64,000 nucleotides of DNA from Lepidurus packardi (lineage: Eukaryota; Arthropoda; Branchiopoda; Notostraca; Triopsidae), in contig JAKZAN010000001.1 of NCBI GenBank assembly GCA_023053545.1, positions 6,034,565 to 6,098,564 of the forward strand, read 5' to 3'. The first letter of the stretch is position 1. Each line of letters starts with the position of its first letter. Below are positions 50,514-61,211 of the stretch, piece by piece. The position numbers and the translations under genes were made by a program. The notes below the pieces were generated by a model. That model ran no database searches. It saw only the letters and a list, made by a program, of their open reading frames with translations, and had not been told where the DNA came from.

Positions 50514-51468
50514 TGTACTGTACGTTTCCAATTCTTTTGACGGTTATATAATAATAATTGCAATGGATTCTGTTCGACTAAATAAAAAAATCACGTTAGT
50601 TTTTTCTATATCGTGGATCACAACGCTAGGAAAAGATGGGATACTGAGCGCCATCTTGCTAAGAGATCTAGGTACGAAATCATAACGCCATTAACATTTG
50701 GTTAATGACAGTTGAGTCCCTTAACATATAAAAGCTTTTACGTGACCTACCGAAACGCAAAGAATTAAATTGTCTACACTCACGTTGTTTTTAAACGCAC
50801 TAGTAAAACAACACGGTTGCTCTATTTTTTAAGGATTTACATGAGCGCTTTTTATCACATGACAAAAGGTTAACCTGTAATCGCTAAACAATGGCCGGCA
50901 CTGTTTTATTGAAGTCTAATGGCAGCGCCCAAAAGCGGACACGTCTCCGTAAGTTGAAGGCAATTTTTCGAGTTCTTTTCTACATTGCAGCACATTATAC
51001 GAATCTGCAATATATATGGAACTTTATATAAGCCAAGTTTTTAAGAAAATAACCGAGTGAAAAACAAGACTGGTCAAGGAAAAGACAACCGTTTCTAACG
51101 AAATATGCTAGTCATGATTATGAATGAGTTGCCGTGACCTAAAAAGTACTCATACACTGATAATGCAACGGATACCTGACGACATGGTTGGTGTTTAAGG
51201 GCAATAAATGTGTCGTCTTGCAGTGAAGGTAAGCTGAAATCCAACAGTTCATAAGTACGTTCGCATACTCTGTCCTTATATTACACGAAGTCAATACAAC
51301 GAATATAATGCCTGAGTTACGAAGAGGTCCACGCATAGTGAAACGCCACGGAAAAAAGACCGTATAAACCAGCCTTGGCAAAAACTGGAAATGCTAATCA
51401 TACACTCAGCAGCCAGACGGCCCCTTTTTTGCTACCACTCATTCTTGTCAATTGGTGGTAAATGGCAC
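50514..51468. other. Intergenic, nothing identified
   Basis: The stretch is AT-rich, with short frames of no recognisable family. I see no repeat beyond the preceding element and no RNA gene. Confidence 0.35.
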
Positions 51469-52293
51469 ATGACGAGGACACAATGCGGAGGCGTTGTGCT
51501 GTGCTGTGTAGTCCTGGTCGCTGCGTCCTGCTTAACCCAAACCATTTTCAGACAAAAGAAGGATCCTAACCAAACCAAATCTGTTCCCAGCATGCTTGTA
51601 GTATGCTATGCTATGCATCCAATTTCGATTTCAAAGATATCCCTTCAATGGACAACTTGAGACGAGAACGACACCATAATTGCCCTTTCGGAGCTTTTAT
51701 GAATGGTGTGCAACAATCAATTTACGAGTGGCACCGAGCGAACATGCTGGGAAACAAACAGAATCCATGACTTACAGAAAAGAAAATGTAATGTGTAACA
51801 TTAAAAATGAGCAGCTATCGCATAATTAGCAAACAGACCATGGCAAACAGTTTCAACTTGCTGAATATGGCGATTTAATATCATACGGCTCGGTAATACC
51901 ATCTATTAATCCGTTGCACTGTTTTCGGTTTTTGTCTTAAAAGGCAATCTCCATGTCCCCCCTCCTCTCCCTTTTTCTTTTCACGTACTGATGTCTAGTC
52001 AAGTTTTGGTTATAAGCTGTTTCTCACTCCCCGATTTGCAGCAGTACGAGTGCTGCTCTAATAACTCTCGTTTAAAAAGCATCACCCGTCAAGACAGCAA
52101 AGTCAAATTGCCTTTGCGTTGGGTGTTTAGAAGTCGCCAAGAAAGGTTGCGACGTCAGCCAAGAAGCTCAGAAAGAAAAGAAAAAATCGGACATAGTTTG
52201 CGAATGATAAACTTGCGTTTGCCAAACATGCCAAAACTGTTGACCTTTGCTCGGCTAAATCAGTCCAGGAGCTTTAGGATGATCAACGCCTGA
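51469..52293 (+). CDS. Candidate small secreted peptide precursor
   Basis: Two exons join in phase 0: 51469-51597 and 52042-52293, giving 126 residues. The first opens with MTRTQCGGVVLCCVVLVAAS, which has the charged start, hydrophobic core and small residues of a signal peptide. The second follows a clear acceptor (CTCCCCGATTTGCAG), begins QYECCSNNSRLKS, and is rich in basic residues with possible dibasic processing sites (LRRQPRSSERKEK), ending SRSFRMINA. The layout would suit a secreted peptide or hormone precursor, but I cannot match a known peptide family and there is no amidation Gly-Lys-Arg site. The donor (CTT|GTAGTA) is mediocre. The pairing of exons is an inference from phase only. 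Confidence 0.3.
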
Positions 52294-55200
52294 TGTTTCG
52301 TAACAAGCCAAATAGACGTCCTCAATTCGGTTGGTCTGCTTTCTAGATGAGATAAAATATTATTCCCGATAAAAAAAGCTAATGAAAAACTGCGGAAAAA
52401 AGACGGACATCTAGTCAAGTGAAGGAAATACAAATTGTCTATCCATTTCACATACAAACTACCCGGAAAAAAACGAGGACAAGCATGTCATGTCATACCT
52501 CGAATCAATTATACACGTTTGTTGAAAACAGTAAACGCATAATGGCGCTTGTTACCTGAGCTGTCGTTTGCTTTTTGGTTAGCAGCCTAGTCAGCGCATA
52601 CAAAACCTTTCTGGTAGAGGGATTGTTTTTTTTTTACCAAGAAAGGTCGGCCCTTAAAAAAAAATAAAAAATATATCACTATACCGCAAACGAACAGTCC
52701 ATTTACATACCCCGATATGCAAATAAGAACTATTTTGGTGGATTGCGTGGTAGTATACCGGAGTGTGAAACTCAGCCTGAGGATGATAACGCAGACAGGG
52801 TAATACTTCACCAGCACATTATTATTTTTTTTCAAACCATAAACCAGTCGTCCAAATGCTAATTCAAAGTATGGCTTGAACCTCGTTAATAATAACACAT
52901 AATTTGCCGGTAGAGATGAATACGCGCAAAAACCGGCACGGAATAGAGTACAAATGACAGTCACGGTATACTACCTGGTAAGTAAACGCAGAGATCTTTT
53001 AGTGGTTTGTAAGCATAACCTTTGTATAAATATTAGTGTAGCTATATGTTACGCCATGGAGGCGTTTTTGCTATCGCCAGCGGACCATTCAACTTTTCTC
53101 GTCGTTATATAATCAAGTTGGAAACTCGAATTACCGCCTCTATTCTTTACAGGAACGAACGCACGGTGTCAAGAGAGGCAAAATGTCACGCGGTGAGAAC
53201 AAATGAGCATAGATTCCTTCCCTTGCACGAGCAAAAACTGATCACCCATAATATTTCATCCAAAAGAATGAACCTAAAAATCCAAACTGGCTTATGACGA
53301 CTGTTAAAACATCGATAAAATGCTCTAATACACAGTGGCGAAACAGATTACTTAGAAAGTTATCATGGATGATGAGATTTCACCCCAATAAATCTTTTCC
53401 GAAAAAGCTGCGAACTAAAGTCCCAATAAGGAGTTCGGAATTCCGAGTCGCACACAGATAGACGAGTGCTCTCAGTTAATACATATCCTCCGGGACTTGC
53501 TCGCAATTAAGTGTTATATTTCTCTACGAACAGCCCGCATAATTTCTTATTCGAGAAAGTAGCCAGTACATAGTTAGCTAACAATAGGGTATAAGCCGAG
53601 ACAATGGAGCCATATACTAGATGCCAGAAAGAATACGCGTAGAAATACACCGTGATTGTGTGTAAACTATACATGAAAACGTCTCAAGATAACACCAAGG
53701 TTATGTGCCTTAACTCTTGCTACCAAATTAACACAAGAGCTGTGTCCGACTTAGTGAGTCAGGAGTAAATTTGTCAAATGAACTCCTGCTTGTCCTCTTT
53801 GACAAACGTACTCAAATTGAGAGAAAATTAAAACGGACTAACCTTTTTTCAATCATGGCTAGTACTGCAGACTATTATATCCATGAGCTATTAGTATTGG
53901 TCAGTAAAGTTTAGCTTGATTAACGTGCCAACTCAGCTATGGTCCCGAAAAGGCAACTTGCTCGTTGATCTACAAATATCAGCCCCCACAGGCTCGGTAC
54001 TTGACGCATGCACAGGAGCGCATGACTGTAGCGACCAGGTCGAGCAGAAAGAAAAACGTGCCAAAGCCAAAGTAAACCTTTCTTTGAAACTTGACACAAA
54101 AGCAAGAAAGCGGGAATTAAACAAAAATAAAATAGTAAGAAGAAGAGGCGAAGACTAAAAAAGTTAGCGATGCTATCATGGAGCAATTTGCATGGAAGAC
54201 CAGAATAATAATGTATAGCTATGGTAACGGGTTTGGGCATCATGTGACGGCGATTTGCCATGTGATTAACGACCTGTTGAGGTGAAACACCCCATGGAGT
54301 CTCCTCAATGTTGGGTGCTGTCTAAGTGCAGTGCTTGGACTTCTCCTTGCAAAACAGCTAGTGTTCTTCACCTATCGTTCTCATCGTCACTGTGTATGTC
54401 ATCCACTGTCGTAGAGAACGTTATGGAGCGACCCTTTATGGGTCCCTTTCGCTTTAAGAACATTTCCTCTTTCTTTCCTGATAGTGCGCGCAACACAAAC
54501 GAGCGAGCTATCTTTCTGGCCAAAGATTACAAGCAACAGGCTCTAAGGAGGTTCCTACGACACCTTGCCGCATTTTAGTTTGGGTGGAGTAAAATGACTA
54601 CGCTTCGTTTCGCTTCAGCCTTTACTAAACATTTGCATAAGCTTACAACAACGCAGTACATTCTACGCACAGTCAAACTAGAGCTCTATAAAGCTCGCAC
54701 AGGTTCTTGCATCTACACACAAATATACGCTTGCATATGCATGACACATACACCCCGCGTTTGTATCAAACGTTTTTTGTAACCAACCAAAAGACGCGAC
54801 GCACCTAAACAACCCCCATCGCCAAGAAAGTCATAAGGTTTATCGAGTCTCATTAGGTAGAGCGCTTTAAGCATCACGCATGTTATGCATTAGGTACGGA
54901 TATCTTGTGTCTTTTTTTCTATGTGGATGGCTTAGGATGCTGATGTGTATGAGATATGCCAATGACTCTTACACCGTTAACTTTGCCCAACCCCTCAAGT
55001 TACAATAACTTTTGCTTTAGCTGACCGCCCTGGCAAGGAACAGCACATCAACGGCTTTTTTCAATGGGTTGGCTTAATGGTACTTGTTGGAAGTTTTCTC
55101 GGGGATCTTTATATTATAATGGGCGAACATCAATTACAATATCTTTGCCATTTCCACGCGCGCATCCGATGCATCACTCACGTGAACTCTCTCAGGTGTG

Positions 55201-58200
55201 GCATTATTTTCTAACCTTTGGACCGTATACACACTGCAACTTTCATATTAAAGGCATAAGAAAAATGGATAAGAAAAGGCAGACATTAACTATGATTCAC
55301 AGCTTACCTAGTTAGGTTCAACACAAACCTTTGTGACCAACAAACATGAGTAAGGAACGTCTTATGATTGTTGCGGGAGTTCTTTCGATCAAAGCTAATG
55401 TAGTCCAGTCAAAAATGATAGATCGAGTAATTTTTTTTGCCCTGAGAGGTCGGTCTATTATGCAAAAGATAACTTGCTTGTTTGGGCTACAAAACAAGTT
55501 CTAATTACGCTCTAAAAGTAATGTATAAGCTGGGGAGCCTGGCATGTATAAGCTTTTCGTTCGTCTGTACAAGAGGCCACAACTAAAAAGGGCAGTGGTT
55601 TGGAATTTGTTTCTATATAACGTCTATGCAAAATAGGGAGCGTTAAAAGTTGGCGAGTATGGACTCTACGATATGAGTGAGTGTACTACCTTGGCGGTCG
55701 TTCATCGTTTTGAAAAGTGCCATGAAATATAAGGCCATGCCACTAAATATAAAACCCTTCAAAGCAACTCTTATGGAATTTCGCGGAGCTGTTGTATTAA
55801 GAATATGAGATAGTGAGCATCGATAGGATGGCAAACTTATGAGGCTTGTTTCATTTATGGCTCGCGAGCTGCCAACCAGCCACAGCAATGTCAATCTTTC
55901 ATCTTGTTACGAGACTCCGCTCATGCTTTTTTAAAAAAGTACACAAAAATCCCGCTCACACATACTCCAGGAGAAGACTTGCCATGCCACTGTCCCCTCC
56001 AATCAAAGGGGCACACAACAACGGTTTCGACGTGTGTGGCGTTGGCAGTATTAAATCAAAACCGAGGCCATCGTGCAATTTGGCTATGAAAAAAAAAATA
56101 AAAAACCCCGAGTTATGGAGTAGCGTATTAGCCTTAACGCTATAACAGCGACGGTCAATTAAGGTACCATAACCTTATAGAGAAATTGTCTCTCGAATCA
56201 TTGTTTGTTTTGTTTTTATTAAAGCTAGACTAACTATAACGACAAACGACGGATAGTCAATATCGGGTTTGTACCTCATTAAATACATAATGAAACTAGA
56301 TTCCCGCATTTGCTTATATACCTGCTACTGGAAAGCAAAGAGCTCCCAAGTTGGCTTAACGAGGTATATCTACGCTATGGTTTTCTTGTTAAGTCAACGG
56401 CGTCGAAATGACGGTCCATTTGCATACGAGTCTTGCTGGCGTGATGTAGCAATTCTTTTCGACTCCTACCTACCATCAACTGTCTCAGGGATCCCTCGAA
56501 ATTTTCCTGTAAGCCTAACCATTTCAAGTCTCTAGCAATACGTTTACAAGTCGTTGATCGTCTACTTAAACAACTAATGAAGCATGTTTCTCTCTCACCC
56601 GCGACCATGTGGATTGTGCAATAACAGCGCTGCTGCCATCAGACGTATGGACTCCCCGCTATATACGGCTTTTTTCGCCTTTTTCGTCTTTGCGTTCTTA
56701 ATGGATTTTCCCTTTTTCATTGACAAAACGAAAACCATTCAACACGTCTTCCACCTCCCCTCTACATTTTTTTCTTTGTGTACCTCTTCAACCTGGTAAT
56801 ACAACGTTAAGGTATTACTTTGACAACATGAGAAATCGGGAAAAACCGGTTGACTTGCTGCATGCTTCAAGCAATATGGTCTCCTCCAACCTATTAGACT
56901 TCCAATAACTGGGATATGTTTGCTTTTTTCTTGATCTTACACAACGGAATCATTCAAGCCAATAAAACCAACCGAGAAAGTCAACTGCACCCATGTTACA
57001 AAACTTGCACCTCGCTTTTTCATCTTGAGTGAGGGCATTCGCCCGAAGAGTAACAGCATCACATTACAGCAAGAAAGATACAAATGTGGCCACCGAAATG
57101 AAAAGTTTTGAGTTGAGTTTGACCTCACCAAAATCCTGCAGTGTTGCGTTGAGCGAGAACTACATAATATTCCTTGCTATAACAGGACAAACGAAAACTG
57201 TTCAAAAGAAAAATAAAGGAACTAATCGTGGGAGAAGAAGTTTGGCCACAGGTGTGCAAATTTTACTACCATTGATGCTGTTTAACATAAGAGCGACTAT
57301 CAATCAGTCCGTCAGTCTGCGCCTTGCATGCGCTGGCGGGGAAGGGTTTTTAATACAAACCACACTACCTTTTTGGTTGATGGATAGACTATGCTCGTAA
57401 GAACCTACTAAGACAGAAAAGGAAGAAGTTAAGGTGCGGTTCCTTGCTTGGAAGCCGCCTGCTTTCCATTCAGAAGCTGATAATGCACGCGCGGGTCCTT
57501 ATGACGTGACGTTCATTCAAGCATCCCACATCCGTAGCACTGCACCTTTAGCACCTCTCAAGCTCTTCCAACACATTATGATCTGTCTATTTTTTGTCTG
57601 GTCTTCCCAGTTCTTTTCCCGTTAAAGACCAGCTAGCAGAAAATGACAATACCCTAAACAAAAACGTCATTTCTTGTTGTTTTGTTTTTGCGTTTTAGTT
57701 TCAGCACGAAAAGCCTTTCCAAGCGCTGCTCGAGACAAAGGAGTGGATAAAAGCGCAACAAATCGCTCAATGAGAAGAGAGATTCACCTCATTATTTTTT
57801 CTCTCTTTTTTTTCTTGTTTGTTATCAGTGGAAAAACCTTGAACACTAGGGTGTGTGCCCCATAGTATATCCACTTCACCGAGATTTTCTCTTCTTTTAG
57901 CTCATCAAGATGCTGGCGTGCCGATTTGGGGCCCCAATATAGATATGCAGTATCCTTAATCTAAATCTAATGCAAAACAGGTCAGGCTGTGTATATATTG
58001 TTATATAACAAGATTTGGCACAATGTGGCCATAGGCTTTCCTCATTTGGATCGTGGTTTTATGCGTTACTGTGCATGGGCTTTTCAGTGACTCATCGTGG
58101 TATTAAACTGCACACCAGACACCCAGCATCAACGGTTTTTTATTCTTTGCTTAGGTAGAAAGCATGGTAAAAGGCACGTATAACGTATCCCAACAAATAC

Positions 58201-61120
58201 ACCAAAGTCGCCAAGACAACTTCTTGTTTTTTTCTAAGAATCTTTAGTTTTCTTTAGAAATAGTTACTTTTTTTAGTAACCATTGCGAATGGCAGTGACT
58301 GCCTATTATCATTTTTTCATGTGGTCACACTTAATGGTATTTTAGTCATACAAGACTGAGACGAATGAGTTCTCCCAGACTGTTCGACGCCAACCGACTT
58401 GTCACACTCAATTTTCACACCCACCACAAAACCTGCGTGTGTTATACACACATACTTGAGGATTTGCATACGTGCTGTAGGCTTGGGTGAAGAAAAGAAA
58501 AGCCCCCCCCCCCACAAAAAAGCAATATTTTCCATTCACAAAAGGGGCCCTTCTCAACATCAAACCAGGCACAGAAATATATGCAATACGTTGGATACCG
58601 CTTGCATATATTTGTCCCGGTGAACGCGGTACAAGTTATTCGAGATAGGATTTGCGTTACTATTTCTTCTTGGTCATGAATTCTTCGACACTGTCAAATG
58701 GTGTGTACGCTATCAAGCCAAATGGCTTATGACCCTTGCAAGTTTCCAGCTGGATTTTGTAATATTTTTTTTACGTCCCTTGTAAGGGGCCTGCAACTTT
58801 TTTTTGCATATATATGCTGACCTCTCCCATTTCACTTTCATATCATTTCTCTCTGTAAAGTTTAAAGGCTATTTCCCTCTCTCTTTTTCCTGCGGAACTT
58901 TTAGTACATGTACATACACATATACACCTGGATCCAAGTGAATAAAAAACAAAAGAAGTCATTCCCCGAGATAAATTGAGATGTGGGTCGTAAGACAGGA
59001 TGTCAAACTGACAGCTTCATCCAAGGTGTGTCCACCAATGGACGCTGTGGGCTAGTGGATGTCACGGTCGACATTCTCCTGCTACTTAATTAAGCCTTCG
59101 TGTCTGGCCCCGTTTACAGAAAACTCAACCAAAAAAAAAGGGAAAAAAAAAGAAAAGTCCGTTTATTCAGAGATTAGACGCTAATGCTTTCCGCCCATAA
59201 ACGTACCACTCCTGCAGCGCTGGCTACGTAGGCAAGCGTGTGGCTCTTCGACTGCATGTGTGGCTTGTGTGTACGTGTGTATGCAATGCGATGGGTCAAA
59301 AGTTTATAAATAATGTTAAAATTCAGCCAAACATACACTTATGACAAAGTCTCTGCCACGAGGCACGTGTTCGGGGTCTGGCTGCATAAATGCATATAAT
59401 GCGGGAAACCCTGGATGCTATTTCCTTTCTGATCCCTCAAAAACCCCAAACTCGCCAAAAAAGAATTAAAAAAACAACACAAAAATAATAAAAAAGCCAA
59501 CGGAAAGACCCACCATAGCCAGATGTATCTAAGACTCCAGATAAACGGCACACATATATTCAGACAAAAAGCTAGGGAGTTCCCAAATAAACCATCCCCT
59601 AAAAAGAAAATCCGAATTTCACAATCACGACCGACCTCCTTTACGGATAGTTTTCTTTCTCGTCTGCCTGGCTCCGATAGACCATCTCAAGTTGCAATCC
59701 GTATTCAGCGCATCCAGCTTCGTCATGAAAGGCCATTAAGATGCTTTAATAGCTTTCTTGGTCCTATGGGATATTGTTACGAGGCTCAGAAAGTAAAGAG
59801 CTTAAAAAAGGGTTCACAAAAGCAAAGTACTGCCTCCTTTTTCTTTCCAGTACAATTTTCTTCCTGCAAGATTTTCGACTTTCATACAATCCCAAGTGCA
59901 GGATTTCTTTCTTGGACAGGGTAACAAATTGTCTGGGTTTGTGCTTGAGAATAATTTGCACGTAATCAAGGCAGGACTATTATGAAACATAAACTTGGAA
60001 AAAAATGGGCGTGTCAAATGAAAAGTGTAGCGACACGATTATAAATTCCTTTGCCATGACTACAAAAACCACGGAGAGTTGGCAAGATGCTCTTAGGAAG
60101 ACCAGGCAAAAAAAGAGATAAAAGAGAACTTTCGGTGAGGTCGTCAAGAGTGAGTCGTGAGTCCGTCGTGGATATGTTACGGAGTTGTTGTGGAGCCGGG
60201 CTGTCTGCCAGAACCTGCAACCCGCACCGGCTGCTCTCCGCAAGGCGGTCGTCGCGAGCGTCTCAGTGTTATTAGGAAAGTCCTATCAAAAGCCCAGCAA
60301 CAAGACTGGCGTGGAAAGACGTACTGAGAAGAAACCCACAGCAGCACACATCAACGAAGAGTTTCAAAAAGACTCGAGACAACCCCACCCCAGGCTTGAA
60401 ACCAGCCCACCCACCCCCTTCAAACTGCCCCCCACCGCCACCTTCACGACTCGGCTATAGCGTGAGTTGCTTAGTAGTTTGGTCAGTTTAAGAAGTCCGG
60501 TCTGTATGCGTTTTGCTTTCATGTGCATAAAGAAAGCAAAGAAGTAAAGTGTGCTCAGGCTGGCTAAGGAGGTAACCCTAACTTGGACGTGAGGGACCGC
60601 TGTCGAACAGTCGTCTGCAGATCGCGGGATCTGACACTTCAAACTGGACGTCCCGAAGTGCTCCCCGCAAGAAAATACTTGGGTCAACCGTACATAACAA
60701 GCATCTTTTTAAAGCTAATTCAACTCCCCAAAGCGGCACAATCACTTCGTTTCATAAAGCGTTTAGGGAAGGAAAGCGAGCGAGACAAAGAGCAAGGGCA
60801 CCCACGGGACATGCCCGATTTGCCAATTAATTCGCCGAAAAACAGTGGACATGCTGATGCTGACCTTCGCTGCCTAAACAAATGAAGTGGAAGAAGGAAG
60901 TTTGGCGCTTGACACCCCTCTTTACCTTACTACGAATCCACGGCCAAACCCCGATTTGACTTTGACGTGAAAATCACATTGAAAATGCAAGTGTAAACCC
61001 AGTTCGGTGGCAGACTTACGCCCAACTGCAAGAGCGGCAGTATGTTACAGTGTCGCGATCAGAGTGTGCACAGTTAAGAACTCGCGCAATACACCATTTA
61101 ATGAAGTGAAGCGCTCCTAA
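52294..61120. other. Long gene-poor region
   Basis: About 8.8 kb in which no frame exceeds about 133 codons, and none that I read shows family similarity or convincing linked exons. The sequence is mostly 35-40% GC with homopolymer tracts, for example around 52625, 57800 and 59140. A more GC-rich pocket at about 60100-60460 holds overlapping frames in several directions, one with RSCCGAGLSARTC and basic clusters. I could not support a gene from it. It may be regulatory DNA of the downstream CAP gene. Confidence 0.4.
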
Positions 61121-61130
61121 TATAAAATAA
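61121..61130 (+). promoter_or_regulatory. Candidate TATA element of the CAP gene
   Basis: TATAAAATAA lies 82-91 bp upstream of the CAP-gene ATG at 61212. This would place a transcription start near 61150 and leave a leader of about 60 bases. The call rests on sequence match and spacing only. Confidence 0.35.
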
Positions 61131-61211
61131 CTAAAATTATATAGGAAACTTGGAAACATTTTTCTGCCCCTTTGCGTCCTATACAAAGTCCAAACCCACG
61201 TGAATTCTATC

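Noticed and set aside
53916-54158. 80-codon basic frame and its opposite-strand shadows
   Set aside because: It has no start context, linked exon, domain or signal peptide. Frames on both strands are open to similar lengths.
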